Part shown: one piece after another, positions 53,856 through 62,644 of the stretch
How positions within the stretch are numbered: the stretch's first letter is position 1
Layout: each line of letters opens with the position of its first letter
Assembly: GCA_027484145.1 (NCBI GenBank)
Contig: JAIXUH010000039.1
Span: 89,888-153,887 of the forward strand
Source: Rhodobacter sp.
Lineage (GTDB): Bacteria > Pseudomonadota > Alphaproteobacteria > Rhodobacterales > Rhodobacteraceae
Direction: 5' to 3'
Length of the DNA: 64,000 nt
Program-made: the position numbers and the translations under genes
The notes under the pieces: model-generated
Database searches by the model: none
Seen by the model: the letters and a program-made list of their open reading frames with translations, nothing else
What the model was told of the DNA's origin: nothing

Positions 53856-56054
53856 ATGCCGTCGAATGGCCCCGATCATGACAGTGTCGACCTGCGGTCG
53901 CTGCTGGCAACAATCTGGCGTCGCAAACTGCTGATTGTTGCGGCCTTCCTGATCGGTGCTGCTGTGGCCTACCTGCTCGTGATGCAAGTCACGCCAAAGT
54001 ATACGGCGCGGGCGTCTGTAATGCTGGACCCGCGCACGGTGCAGGTCATGTCATCGGACGAGGTGGTGTCGGACCTGACGATCAACAACCCCCTGTTGGA
54101 CACCGAGGCCGCCGTGCTGCGGTCAAACCTGCTGCTGGAGCAGGTGATCAAGGGTCTTGATCCGGCCTTGCTGCAGCCGTTGGACCCCGCCAATGTGCCG
54201 CCCGGTGTACTAGACACGGTCAAGGGGCTGATCAAGGGCGTTCTTGGGGGCGGCGGCGAAAAGGCTGGCGGCAACTCGGGCACCGAAGCGACGCCCGAAA
54301 TGACCGAAGAAGACCTGCGCCTGCGCCGTCTGGGTGTGGCCTTGCGTCAGGCGATGACCGTCTGGCGCGAAGGGCAGTCCTATATCATTTCGGTGTCGGT
54401 CGAAACGGAAAGCCCGACGCTGTCTGCCACCTTGGCCAACGCGATTGTCAGCAGCTACATTGATGGGCAGATCGAATACCGCACCGAAGCGGTGCGCGGC
54501 GCGTCGACCTTTCTGGCCGAACGAGTGGACTCGATGCGCGAGGCGGTGATTGACGCCGAGGCAGCGGTTGAAGACTTCCGGTCAAACCAACTGGCCGAGG
54601 CTGGCGTAACCCCCGAGGCTGTGCAGCAGCAGTTGCAGGATCTGAGCACACAATTGGCATTGGCCGGAGCCGACCTTGCCACCGCCGAGGCGCGTTTTCA
54701 GCAGATTCAGACCGTGATTGACGCCGATGGCTTTGCCGCAGGTGCCGACTTGTTGTCATCGCCGTTCGTCGTGTCGTTGCGCGAAGAATTGTCCAAGCTG
54801 GAACGCGAAGATGCCAACCTTGCCACCCGCTTGGGGCTGGACCACCCGGATCGCCAGAAGCTTGCGGCGTCGATTGAACTGATCTCGGCCGATCTGCGGT
54901 CCGAGGTGCGAAAGATCGTGGCCACGCTGAAGAACGAGGTCGAAGTTGCCAAGATCAGGGCCGCGTCGATCCAGACCAGCCTGACCGAGGTGGAGCGCCG
55001 TTCCACGGCCATTTCCCGCGCCAGCCTTGATCTGCGCCAGTTGGAGCGGGAGGCCGAAGCTGTTCGCGCCAGCTATGAGTCGACGCTTGTCCGTTTGAAC
55101 GAAACCCGCTCGATCGAGCAGCTTCAGCGGGCAGATGCCCGCATTGTTGAACGTGCCGTTGTGCCGGGGGCAGCGTCCTCTCCGCGCGTGTTGCTGTTTA
55201 CGGCATTGGGCGGCACCGTCGGGTTCTTCTTTGGTCTGGTCGCGGTCTTCGTGATTTCGGTCACCAGTGCCGGTTTCATGCGGATCGACGCGATCGAACG
55301 TGCCACCGGCATGCCGGTGCTGACATCGCTGCCCAAGGGCCCGTGGAGCAGCATACGCGGCATGCTGCGCACCCTGCACCAATCGCCCTACCAGAACTTT
55401 GCAGAACGCCTGCGCCGGCTGCGGACGACGGCCCTTGGCCGGGTGGACGGGCGGCAAGGGCGGCGGGTGCTGATCACCTCCTCGCTGGCCGGGGAGGGCA
55501 AGTCGACAACCTCTGTTGCATTGGCCTATGTCGAAGGGCTGGCCCGCCGGTCCTGCGTTTTGCTGGATTTCGACCTGCGCCGTTCCAATCTGGCACAACA
55601 ACTGGGGTATGCGCCCAAGGGTGATCTGTCGATCTATCTGCAGGGCAAATGCACGCTGGATGACGTGATCTATCGGGTGCCCGAAGCCGGGTTTGACCTG
55701 ATCACCACCAAGCGGCCGGAACCGCGTCTGACGGATGAAGCGACGTCTGCACAGCTAGAGGCGTTGCTGACAGAACTGCAGTCGCGCTACGACATTGTCC
55801 TGATCGATACGCCGCCACTCTTGTTGGTTGCAGACACGCTGCGGCTGGCCAAGCTGGCCGACACCGTGCTGTTGCTTGTGCGGCAAGGGGTGACCCGGCG
55901 GCGCGCTGTGCTTGACTCGGTGCGCAGCCTTGAGCGTGCGGGTGTGCGGTCTGTCGGCATCGCAATGACCTTGGTTGACCCGCATAGCGAGAGCGAAGAC
56001 TACGGCATCTCGGCGACCTATGAGTATGAAAAGTCGCCGAACACCGGTCGTTGA
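53856..56054 (+). CDS. Wzc-like polysaccharide co-polymerase with tyrosine-kinase domain
   Basis: 732 aa. Wzz domain with a first membrane helix at about residues 25-45 (RRKLLIVAAFLIGAAVAYLLVM), a long periplasmic coiled coil (about 210-410), a second helix near 440-465 (SPRVLLFTALGGTVGFFFGLVAVFVI), then the BY-kinase: Walker A SSLAGEGKST near 543, Walker A' VLLDFDLRR near 568, Walker B IVLIDTPP near 645. The tail has three tyrosines (EDYGISATYEYEK), fewer than classic Wzc clusters. ATG 53856 is chosen; TTG 53790 would add 22 residues but lacks a ribosome site. No Wza or Wzb gene is in the window. Confidence 0.9.
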   Translation: MPSNGPDHDSVDLRSLLATIWRRKLLIVAAFLIGAAVAYLLVMQVTPKYTARASVMLDPRTVQVMSSDEVVSDLTINNPLLDTEAAVLRSNLLLEQVIKGLDPALLQPLDPANVPPGVLDTVKGLIKGVLGGGGEKAGGNSGTEATPEMTEEDLRLRRLGVALRQAMTVWREGQSYIISVSVETESPTLSATLANAIVSSYIDGQIEYRTEAVRGASTFLAERVDSMREAVIDAEAAVEDFRSNQLAEAGVTPEAVQQQLQDLSTQLALAGADLATAEARFQQIQTVIDADGFAAGADLLSSPFVVSLREELSKLEREDANLATRLGLDHPDRQKLAASIELISADLRSEVRKIVATLKNEVEVAKIRAASIQTSLTEVERRSTAISRASLDLRQLEREAEAVRASYESTLVRLNETRSIEQLQRADARIVERAVVPGAASSPRVLLFTALGGTVGFFFGLVAVFVISVTSAGFMRIDAIERATGMPVLTSLPKGPWSSIRGMLRTLHQSPYQNFAERLRRLRTTALGRVDGRQGRRVLITSSLAGEGKSTTSVALAYVEGLARRSCVLLDFDLRRSNLAQQLGYAPKGDLSIYLQGKCTLDDVIYRVPEAGFDLITTKRPEPRLTDEATSAQLEALLTELQSRYDIVLIDTPPLLLVADTLRLAKLADTVLLLVRQGVTRRRAVLDSVRSLERAGVRSVGIAMTLVDPHSESEDYGISATYEYEKSPNTGR

Positions 56055-56329
56055 TCTGGGTGCTGCCTTTAGCATTGAAACGTAGAACAGGCATTTGCTG
56101 CAGCAGTTCTTTGCTCGGCAATCAGATTAATAATCTTGGGTTGTTTTATACTGCACAAAAACAACCTTCGGTTAAAATCCCAGGTATCTGTCCTTCGTCA
56201 GATTTGATCGAAATGCAAAGCCTTGCGCTAAACCCGCCAGAATCTTTGCGTGTATTTATGGATAAAAATTCAATTCAGGATTGAATCGCAGATGAATGTT
56301 GCCCGACGTTCAACCGACATCAACAGGCG
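56055..56329. other. AT-rich intergenic stretch after the Wzc-like gene
   Basis: Clearly lower in GC than the flanking genes. It contains one 7-bp inverted repeat (56268-56286) and no credible gene; a 77-codon frame starting with TTG inside the upstream gene has no ribosome site and no recognisable feature. Confidence 0.6.
56268..56286. promoter_or_regulatory. Inverted repeat ATTCAAT-N5-ATTGAAT (copy 1)
   Basis: Exact 7-bp complementary arms with a 5-nt spacer. The same arms and spacing recur at 57196-57214, on the other side of the RTX gene. Confidence 0.5.
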
Positions 56330-56332
56330 GCG

Positions 56333-56366
56333 CCAAAGGAAAAGGCCGCCAGCAGTGCTGGCGGCC
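56333..56366 (-). terminator. Rho-independent terminator of the RTX gene
   Basis: On the minus strand an 11-bp perfect stem (arms AGGCCGCCAGC and GCTGGCGGCCT, 3-nt loop) is followed by TTTTCCTTT. It lies 23 bases after the RTX stop. Confidence 0.85.
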
Positions 56367-56389
56367 TGAACCCGAACCTATATGCCGAC

Positions 56390-57073
56390 TTAGATGAAGA
56401 ACGCCGCGTTTTCCGGAGCGAAAACGTCGATATCGTTGATGCTGTCAGCAAACACGATGTCGTTCATGTCGATCATGGCGTCATAGACGCGGATCGTCGT
56501 CGAACCGTAAGTGATGATTGTGTTTGTTCCGACATAGGCAAAGCTGATGTCACCATTGCCTTCAGTGAACACCAGTGCGTCCAAGCCATCGTCAAAATCA
56601 AAGATCTTGTCGCTGCCATCAGCCTTGTCGAACACAAAGAAGTCTTTGCTGCCGCCGATGGTCGGATCATTCGGGTCATCCCCATAGATCGCATCATCGC
56701 CGTCACCACCGATCAGGAAGTCGCCGCGCGCGCCGCCAATGATGCGGTCGTTGCCGGTTCCACCATCGACGATGTCGTTGCCGGCACCACCGTTCAGGCG
56801 GTCATCACCAGCGCCGCCAAACATCTTGTCGTTGCCCTGATCGCCCTTCAGGTTGTCCTTGCCTTCGCCGCCTTCCAGGACGTCCCAGCCAGCACCACCG
56901 CGCAGATCATCATCACCCTCGCCGCCAAACAGCTTGTCGTTGCCGCCCAGCCCTTCAAGAATGTCGTTTCCATCCAGACCGGTCAAAGTGTCGGCGGCCT
57001 GAATCCCGTCCGTACCGGTGATACGCTCATCTGCGTTCGTGCCGGTAATGTTCACACCCGTTGCTACAACCAT
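56390..57073 (-). CDS. RTX calcium-binding repeat protein (small, secreted type)
   Basis: 227 aa, acidic. About eleven glycine/aspartate nonapeptides (GGxGxDxLx) fill residues 32-133, for example LDGNDILEG and GAGNDIVDG; a short N-terminal segment (TGTNADERITGTDG) precedes them. A C-terminal beta domain (about 135-227) ends AAFFI, a hydrophobic tail like that of type I secretion signals. It binds calcium outside the cell. ATG 57073 is favoured over GTG 57079 by AGGGA spacing. It has its own terminator and an unusual palindromic upstream region. In this locus it may be a matrix or surface protein associated with the polysaccharide. Confidence 0.88.
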   Translation of the reverse strand: MVVATGVNITGTNADERITGTDGIQAADTLTGLDGNDILEGLGGNDKLFGGEGDDDLRGGAGWDVLEGGEGKDNLKGDQGNDKMFGGAGDDRLNGGAGNDIVDGGTGNDRIIGGARGDFLIGGDGDDAIYGDDPNDPTIGGSKDFFVFDKADGSDKIFDFDDGLDALVFTEGNGDISFAYVGTNTIITYGSTTIRVYDAMIDMNDIVFADSINDIDVFAPENAAFFI

Positions 57074-57095
57074 AATCACATTCCCTTTTGGTTAC

Positions 57096-57112
57096 ACCAA
57101 GCTAATCTTGGT
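57096..57112 (-). other. Small stem-loop in the RTX gene leader
   Basis: Arms ACCAAG and CTTGGT with a 5-nt loop, starting 23 bases upstream of the RTX start codon and just before its AGGGA site. It could affect translation or message stability. Confidence 0.4.
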
Positions 57113-57191
57113 CAATATTCGACTGGGGCCAGAAAAGACTGACCCTTCACAAACTGCGCGACGCCTCTAAACGTCCCCTTGCCCACTAAAA

Positions 57192-57218
57192 TGCAATTCA
57201 ATCTAAGATTGAATTGCA
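57192..57218. promoter_or_regulatory. Perfect 11-bp inverted repeat upstream of the RTX gene (copy 2)
   Basis: Arms TGCAATTCAAT and ATTGAATTGCA, 5-nt spacer, about 120 bases upstream of the RTX start and 126 bases from the GT2 gene end. The AT-rich arms make it a better operator than terminator. Inner seven bases match copy 1 at 56268. Confidence 0.6.
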
Positions 57219-57344
57219 CGCCGGGACTTGCAATTTAAAGCAGAACCGCACCACCACGTCTCAAGAACCGTAATGATCTTGGCAGCTACCCACTGCCTTA
57301 ATCACCGTTTTGTCCACACCCTGCCACGGTCTTGCCATAATTCT

Positions 57345-58262
57345 TTATGGAAAGTCAAGGATTCGGCCCGGATCAGATCGGCCGGCGAGAATGTCGAAAA
57401 TTGCAATCCAATTGCCAAATGCGCGGGCCCGCCGATCAATCCATGGCTCGGGCCAAATCGCTTTTACGTGATTAGCGACGGTATTTCTAAATGCCAGTTT
57501 GAATGCAAATCGGGCCGGCATTGTGCCTTTGCGCCACAAATACCAGGGGTTTGCGACCTGACTGTATCCCAAACGTCGACCTGCCGTTTCGCGACCCGAC
57601 TTCGCGCCACGGTGAACCCCAGAAAACGCATTGGTCTTGATTCGGCTTCCAGCTATGCGTGCAGCGAAATCAATGTCTTCCTGCCATGCATAAAGTGGCA
57701 GTCGCTCATCGAAGCGATTCGTGCGGATTGCTGAAATTCTATACGCCATATTGCAACCGTAGAGCCCGGTAAGCCCCCGTCGAAGGACTGAAAGCGGTGC
57801 AGCGGCGGGATCGGTGATTCGGCTGTCGAACGCTGAAACCAGACGAACGGCCTCGTCCTCGCTGATGCCAGTGCCGTGAATGCCATCGGCAATCAGATGG
57901 CCTGTCATGCCATTCACATCGGGAAATGCTTCGAACGCCCGTTCCACCCCGGCAAGGGCAAACCGCGAGGGAACGAAATCGTCATCATAATACACAACGT
58001 AATCACAATCGTGTTGAACAAGGTCCAGCCCGGCGTTGCGTTGCTTTGGCAGACCCTTGGCCGCGATCACCGTTTCGGCCCGCGTTCCGTGGCCGAACAG
58101 GGGTGCAGGATCAAAGCCAATGTCCTCGGGCTTGGTGACCACGAACAGCACCCTGTCGGCGGGCCGCGTCTGGTTGTTCAGTGCGGGCACGATCTGGCGC
58201 AGGCAATCTGGCCGCCCCACGGAACAGATGATCACGGCAATCTTTTTCCCGGTCTGCGACAC
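57345..58262 (-). CDS. Glycosyltransferase family 2 (GT-A fold)
   Basis: 305 aa. The GT-A pattern is IAVIICSVGRPDCLRQIVPAL near 7-27, KGLPKQRNAGLD near 70, the metal/nucleotide DxD-type motif VYYDDDFVP near 90, and acceptor-side WQEDIDFAARIAG near 213. GTG 58262 is chosen because GAAGGAGA is seven bases upstream; the longer frame to 58280 starts inside that ribosome site. The C-terminal third is less GC-rich than neighbours. It probably adds one sugar of the repeat unit. Confidence 0.9.
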   Translation of the reverse strand: MSQTGKKIAVIICSVGRPDCLRQIVPALNNQTRPADRVLFVVTKPEDIGFDPAPLFGHGTRAETVIAAKGLPKQRNAGLDLVQHDCDYVVYYDDDFVPSRFALAGVERAFEAFPDVNGMTGHLIADGIHGTGISEDEAVRLVSAFDSRITDPAAAPLSVLRRGLTGLYGCNMAYRISAIRTNRFDERLPLYAWQEDIDFAARIAGSRIKTNAFSGVHRGAKSGRETAGRRLGYSQVANPWYLWRKGTMPARFAFKLAFRNTVANHVKAIWPEPWIDRRARAFGNWIAIFDILAGRSDPGRILDFP

Positions 58263-58436
58263 GCAGGTTCTCCTTCTCAATCAACGGCTGGCCAAACGCG
58301 AACGTCAGCCCTCAATGCACTCTGCGTCATTCTTGGGCAATTTCTCGCTTTCTGCACCTGCAAAATACCAAGATGCCTTGGCGCAAGTGCATGATTCGGG
58401 CAATGGTGCCTAGAGATAGAACAGGGCGAGAGCGTT

Positions 58437-59837
58437 TTGGCTGCAGTTGAACCAAGTGAGCCGGAACGTTCCGAACTGGCCGAGAAAGATCAGGCTATTC
58501 GAACGCACGTGATCGTGCTGGGTGCCGGGATCGCGGGCCTTGCTTCGGCGGACATCCTGCTACGCGCAGGCTGCGACGTCACCGTTGTGGACCGCGATGC
58601 ATTGTGCGGCGGTGCGCATCGCTCGCATGAGATCGGGCCCTATACCTTTGACGTCGGCAGCATCTTTTACGAAGACGGCGCGCAGATCTTCAACCTTGCC
58701 CCCGGCTTGCGCGACCAGTGCCCCTCGATCAAGCGTATCCAGCGGCGGATTGATCCGTCAGGCAAACTGCTGAAGTATCCGATCGAGCCGCGCGATCTGC
58801 TGCGGTGGCCAAAATCTATCGTGGCGCGGGCCTTTGCCCAGATGATGCTTTCGCGCCTGCGCGGCAAACGTGACGGCAGCTTGGAAACCGCCTGCAAGAC
58901 CCGGCTTGGCGAAACCATTGCCACGCGCACGGGCCTGATGGATTACATCACCCGCTTTCACCATGTGCCACCCGCCGAAATCGACGAAAGCTTCTTCTTT
59001 CACCGCATGGCATTCATCGAACGGGCGACACGACTGAACGTCATGGCGCAATCGGGGTGGCGGGCGTTGCGGCGCAAGCCCTTTAACCTTGGCGCGGCAA
59101 AATCGCTTCGCATCCGGCCTGCCGAAGGGTTTCAGGCACTGTTCGGCGCCATTCGTCAGGATCTTGAGGCGCGTGGCGCCACCTTTGCCATGCAAGAGTC
59201 TTTGCAACGCATCGTGCCGCACGGGCAGGGGTTCGAGGTGGTCACATCGGCGCATGTGCATCATGCCGATGCCGTGGTCTGCACCATTCCGCTGGATACG
59301 GCGCATCGGGCCTTGTTCGGCCAACCATCGGGCCTGAAATCGCTGGATATACTGACGCTGTTTGTGTCGGCGGCGACGGTGGACGAAAATGCTGGCAACG
59401 TGTTGTTCAATTTTCATCCGGAGGGCAGGTGGAAGCGCGCGACACTTTATTCGCGGCTTTACCCCGGTCTGGGCGCGGGGCGCGAGTTTTTCTCGGCCGA
59501 GGTCACCTTGCCCCCCGGCTATGCACCCGATCCGGATGCTGCGTTTCAGGATATCGTCCGTCACCTGACCGGGCTTGGCATGGCTACCGATCTGCGTCTG
59601 GAAGGGCATGCCATCGTGGATGCGGGCTATCCGCTTTACACGGTCGGGGCGCCCGACGTTGCAGAAGCAGTGCAGAACCGGGTGACCGCAACGGGGGTTA
59701 TCCTTGCCGGGCGGCAGGGAAAATTCGACTATCTGCCCACGTCCACCGGCGTCATCCGTCAGGTTGCCGCAACCTTGAACGCTGTTGAATTGACTTCGCC
59801 TGACCGCTTCGGGAAAGTGACAGCTTCGGCCGCCTGA
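58437..59837 (+). CDS. FAD-dependent oxidoreductase of the UDP-galactopyranose-mutase/amine-oxidase type
   Basis: 466 aa. The dinucleotide-binding loop VIVLGAGIAGLASADILLRAG is at about 25-45, followed by DRDALCGGAHRSHEIGPYTFDVG, the pattern of NAD(P)-binding Rossmann flavoproteins such as UDP-galactopyranose mutase and protoporphyrinogen oxidase. The C-terminal FAD contact GRQGKFDYLPTSTGVI lies near 425-440. TTG 58437 follows GGGCGAG and is the best available start, though a shorter form from an internal GTG is possible. In a polysaccharide locus a sugar-ring mutase or sugar redox role is expected. Confidence 0.82.
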   Translation: MAAVEPSEPERSELAEKDQAIRTHVIVLGAGIAGLASADILLRAGCDVTVVDRDALCGGAHRSHEIGPYTFDVGSIFYEDGAQIFNLAPGLRDQCPSIKRIQRRIDPSGKLLKYPIEPRDLLRWPKSIVARAFAQMMLSRLRGKRDGSLETACKTRLGETIATRTGLMDYITRFHHVPPAEIDESFFFHRMAFIERATRLNVMAQSGWRALRRKPFNLGAAKSLRIRPAEGFQALFGAIRQDLEARGATFAMQESLQRIVPHGQGFEVVTSAHVHHADAVVCTIPLDTAHRALFGQPSGLKSLDILTLFVSAATVDENAGNVLFNFHPEGRWKRATLYSRLYPGLGAGREFFSAEVTLPPGYAPDPDAAFQDIVRHLTGLGMATDLRLEGHAIVDAGYPLYTVGAPDVAEAVQNRVTATGVILAGRQGKFDYLPTSTGVIRQVAATLNAVELTSPDRFGKVTASAA

Positions 59838-59877
59838 AAAGGCGCGCCGTTGCCGTAACAGCCGAGAGGATCAGGCC

Positions 59878-61578
59878 TTGTCCCATCCGTCCTTTTCATG
59901 CCGTGTTCGCATCGCCTTTTTTGCCGTCTCGCTGGCGCTGCCCGGCCATGTCACCTTTGCACAAGATCTGACGGCCCCGTCGCTCGCCGCCGCCTCCAAT
60001 CTGTCCCAAGGTCGTCAGCAGGGTGTGCTGCGGCTGGCCAAGTCTTTGGGTGTGCGTGATTTCCGGGATGGCATGCGGTGGGCCGCAAGTGAAAAGAGCA
60101 AGGGCAACTATGTTTTTGACGACAAGCGGACAACCTTTCCGGACGAGTTGGGCCGGATGGGGATACGGACCAGTACCGTGCTGAACTGGGGCAATCCGCT
60201 GTATGAATCCGGCCATACCCCCACCACAGCCGAAGGGATCGAGGCCTTTGGCGCCTTTGCGGGCGCCTTGGTGGCGCGCTTTCCGTCGATTTACCGGATC
60301 GAGGTTGGCAACGAATTCAATGGCGTGAACTATGTCAAAGGCCCGATTGCCGAGATGACGGCGCTGGAACGCGCGCGCGCCTATGTACCGCTTTTGGCGG
60401 CAACGGCAAAGTCGGCCCGTGCCGTGCGCCCTGACATCAAGATTTCGGGGGGGGCGACCCATTCCATCCCCGCCGGCTATATCTGGGAGATCCTTGATTC
60501 CGGTGGGGCGGAATGGATGGATTCCCTTGCCATCCACCCCTACACGACATCGGCCGAGCAACTTACGCGTCAGGTTGAGGTTCTGCGTCGTCACCCTTTG
60601 GCGAAAGACATCCCGATCGAAGTGACAGAGTTCGGGCACCCTGACCCGGCACAGGCCGCGAACCATTTCGTGACAAACTACTGCCAGATGGCCCTTACCG
60701 GGATGGAACGGGTGGCATGGTACCCCCTGAACGAACGTGGCGATAACCTTGTGCCGCTGTTTTCGCCCGAAGGCCGGATCACATCGGCCGGTCGTGCCTA
60801 CAAGCTGATTGCCGCTCGGATGGAGGGAAAGGCCGTCAAGAACATCGCGCCCGACCCCTTTACTTATGGCTGCCAGTTCGGTGATGACGTGTCGGTTCTG
60901 TGGGGAGAAGATCGCAGCGTTGATGTGGCCGAGGGGACAACCGTTTTTGACGCGCAAGGTAACGCGGTCGACGCGCCCTATCGCCTGACCACATCGGCCC
61001 CTCTGGTTTTCGTCAAAGAGGGCGGAGGTATCGCCGAAAGCGTAACCTTGGGTGAAAGCCTGATGATCGCAGACAGCTATCACCAGTTTGCCTACCCGAC
61101 CGCCGATGAGTTTCAGGCAGCAGGGGATGCCTTCGAACGGTTCGCCCGGCGCGAAGGTGTTGACATTCCCTTGATGACCTATCCGGGTCAGGAACGCCCC
61201 GGCACACCGTGGTTTCCGTATCGGGGCAACGTCGAAAAGGCTGGTCACTCCCGCTTGTCAGCCGACAGCCTGTTGCCCGCAGGTGCCGATGCCAAGGCGG
61301 TTGACATCGTGCATCGCTTTACGGCGACCGAAGATATGCAGATCACCCTGCTGGCCGAGTTCAAAGTTCCGGCACGAAGCGAGGATGGCATTGCCGTTTC
61401 AGTCGTCCTGAACGGCAAAACAACCTTCGACGCCGCAGGCAAAGACCCGATCATTGTGGATGACCTGACCATGACACTGAAAGCTGGTGATCAGGTCGAG
61501 GTCATCGTTGGTCCCAACGGATCATCCGATGGTGACCTGACCGATTACCGGATCAGCCTGATGCGCGCGCCGTCCTAA
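59878..61578 (+). CDS. Secreted glycoside-hydrolase-like protein (clan GH-A, GH39/PslG-like)
   Basis: 566 aa. A Sec signal peptide (RIAFFAVSLALPGHVTFA) is cut near residue 28. The catalytic (beta/alpha)8 domain (about 35-340) shows the clan GH-A pair: acid/base Glu146 in EVGNEFNG and nucleophile Glu251 in IEVTEFGHP. Additional beta domains follow, the last (about 440-566) jelly-roll-like with DIVHRFTATEDMQITLLAEF. TTG 59878 has GAGAGGA seven bases upstream. A periplasmic hydrolase within an exopolysaccharide locus resembles PslG of Pseudomonas, which trims the polymer made by its own cluster; specificity not predictable. Confidence 0.82.
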   Translation: MSHPSFSCRVRIAFFAVSLALPGHVTFAQDLTAPSLAAASNLSQGRQQGVLRLAKSLGVRDFRDGMRWAASEKSKGNYVFDDKRTTFPDELGRMGIRTSTVLNWGNPLYESGHTPTTAEGIEAFGAFAGALVARFPSIYRIEVGNEFNGVNYVKGPIAEMTALERARAYVPLLAATAKSARAVRPDIKISGGATHSIPAGYIWEILDSGGAEWMDSLAIHPYTTSAEQLTRQVEVLRRHPLAKDIPIEVTEFGHPDPAQAANHFVTNYCQMALTGMERVAWYPLNERGDNLVPLFSPEGRITSAGRAYKLIAARMEGKAVKNIAPDPFTYGCQFGDDVSVLWGEDRSVDVAEGTTVFDAQGNAVDAPYRLTTSAPLVFVKEGGGIAESVTLGESLMIADSYHQFAYPTADEFQAAGDAFERFARREGVDIPLMTYPGQERPGTPWFPYRGNVEKAGHSRLSADSLLPAGADAKAVDIVHRFTATEDMQITLLAEFKVPARSEDGIAVSVVLNGKTTFDAAGKDPIIVDDLTMTLKAGDQVEVIVGPNGSSDGDLTDYRISLMRAPS

Positions 61579-61590
61579 GCGGCGCGCGCA
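61562..61590. terminator. Hairpin between convergent hydrolase and RTX genes
   Basis: Arms TGCGCGCGCCG and CGGCGCGCGCA, perfect 11-bp stem. The 7-nt loop contains the TAA stop of the hydrolase gene. It has no T-run on either side, so termination is uncertain, but it sits exactly between two converging genes. Confidence 0.5.
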
Positions 61591-61597
61591 AGTCAGA

Positions 61598-62437
61598 TCA
61601 GATGATGTCGTAGGCCAGTGCCGACGACAGTTGCAGGGCGTTGGTGTTCAACACAACCACCTCAAGCATCCCGCTGACGAAGATCTCGGCGTTCACACCG
61701 TTCTGCTGCACCGTCACCAATTCGGCCGAGATATTGCCCATCGAGATGGTGTCCATGGCGGCGTTATAGTCAGAGACGGCGTCAAGCGCTGCATCCGACA
61801 GGGCCGATGTGTTGAACTGGAACGTGTCTGCGCCATTCCCGCCGATCAGAACGTCAGAACCCGTGTCACCCTGCAGCAGGTCGTTGCCTTCGCCGCCCTG
61901 CACCGTGTCATCGCCAAGCCCGGCATGCAGCGTGTCGTTGCCGCAGCCACCCTGAAGCGTATCACTGCCTTTGTTGCCCAGCAGGAAATCTGCAAAATCG
62001 CCGCCGATCAGCAGATCGTTGCCGTCGTTTCCTGCGATCGTTGTCTGAAAGTTGGACTGTGCCGCAATCGTGTCGTTGCCCGCAGTGCCCGAAATACGCT
62101 CGCTGCCAGCGGGTGTTCCCGTCGGGCAGGCCCCGCCACAGTCGGCGTCATCATCATGATCGTCGTCGCAATCATGATCGTCGTCTTTGTCTTTGCAGGG
62201 GAAGCTGGGCTTGTCCTTGCCGTCACCCTTGTCTTTGTCCTTGCCATGATGACCACGGTCATCATCCCGGTCCTTGCAGTCGTTGTCCTTTTTGAACTTG
62301 GCGTCAAAGAACGATTTGATCTCGGGGAACTTGACCTCAAAGACAGGCAGCGCCTTCTTGAAGGGGATCTTGCTGAAGAAAAAGCTAAAGAACATTGCAT
62401 CAATCCGCTGTGGCTGAACTTGCCGCGAAACTACCAT
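61598..62437 (-). CDS. RTX calcium-binding protein with Asp/His/Lys-rich linker
   Basis: 279 aa from ATG 62437; GTG 62473 would add 12 residues. Three parts: an N-terminal hydrophobic/basic segment (MFFSFFFSKIPFKKALPVF at 15-33), an extremely charged tract at about 50-100 rich in Asp, Lys and His with four cysteines (for example KDKDDDHDC, DDDHDDDADC), then RTX nonapeptides (about 117-205; GNDGNDLLIGGD, GEGNDLLQGDTG) and a beta tail ending LAYDII. Calcium binding by the repeats is well founded; the linker may bind other divalent metals. Convergent with the secreted hydrolase. Confidence 0.82.
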   Translation of the reverse strand: MVVSRQVQPQRIDAMFFSFFFSKIPFKKALPVFEVKFPEIKSFFDAKFKKDNDCKDRDDDRGHHGKDKDKGDGKDKPSFPCKDKDDDHDCDDDHDDDADCGGACPTGTPAGSERISGTAGNDTIAAQSNFQTTIAGNDGNDLLIGGDFADFLLGNKGSDTLQGGCGNDTLHAGLGDDTVQGGEGNDLLQGDTGSDVLIGGNGADTFQFNTSALSDAALDAVSDYNAAMDTISMGNISAELVTVQQNGVNAEIFVSGMLEVVVLNTNALQLSSALAYDII

Positions 62438-62644
62438 AAAGATGACATCTTCGATCCGAAATTGCTCTTGCACGCGCCATCCGGAAACAATTTCGCCTGT
62501 TGCCCTGCATCAGGATCAAGGCGCAAACAATCCTTCAATCGGGGCGTGTGTCGTTGATATTCTTGGGTTTAACGGGGGCAGGGCACTCTCACACGGGTTG
62601 TATCCGCCCTGTTGGCTGATTCGGTTTGCCCCTTGGCACACTGG

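Noticed and set aside
56051..56284. Possible 77-codon gene after the Wzc-like gene
   Set aside because: It has a TTG start inside the previous gene, no ribosome site, no domain, and the AT-rich stretch contains a regulatory-type palindrome.
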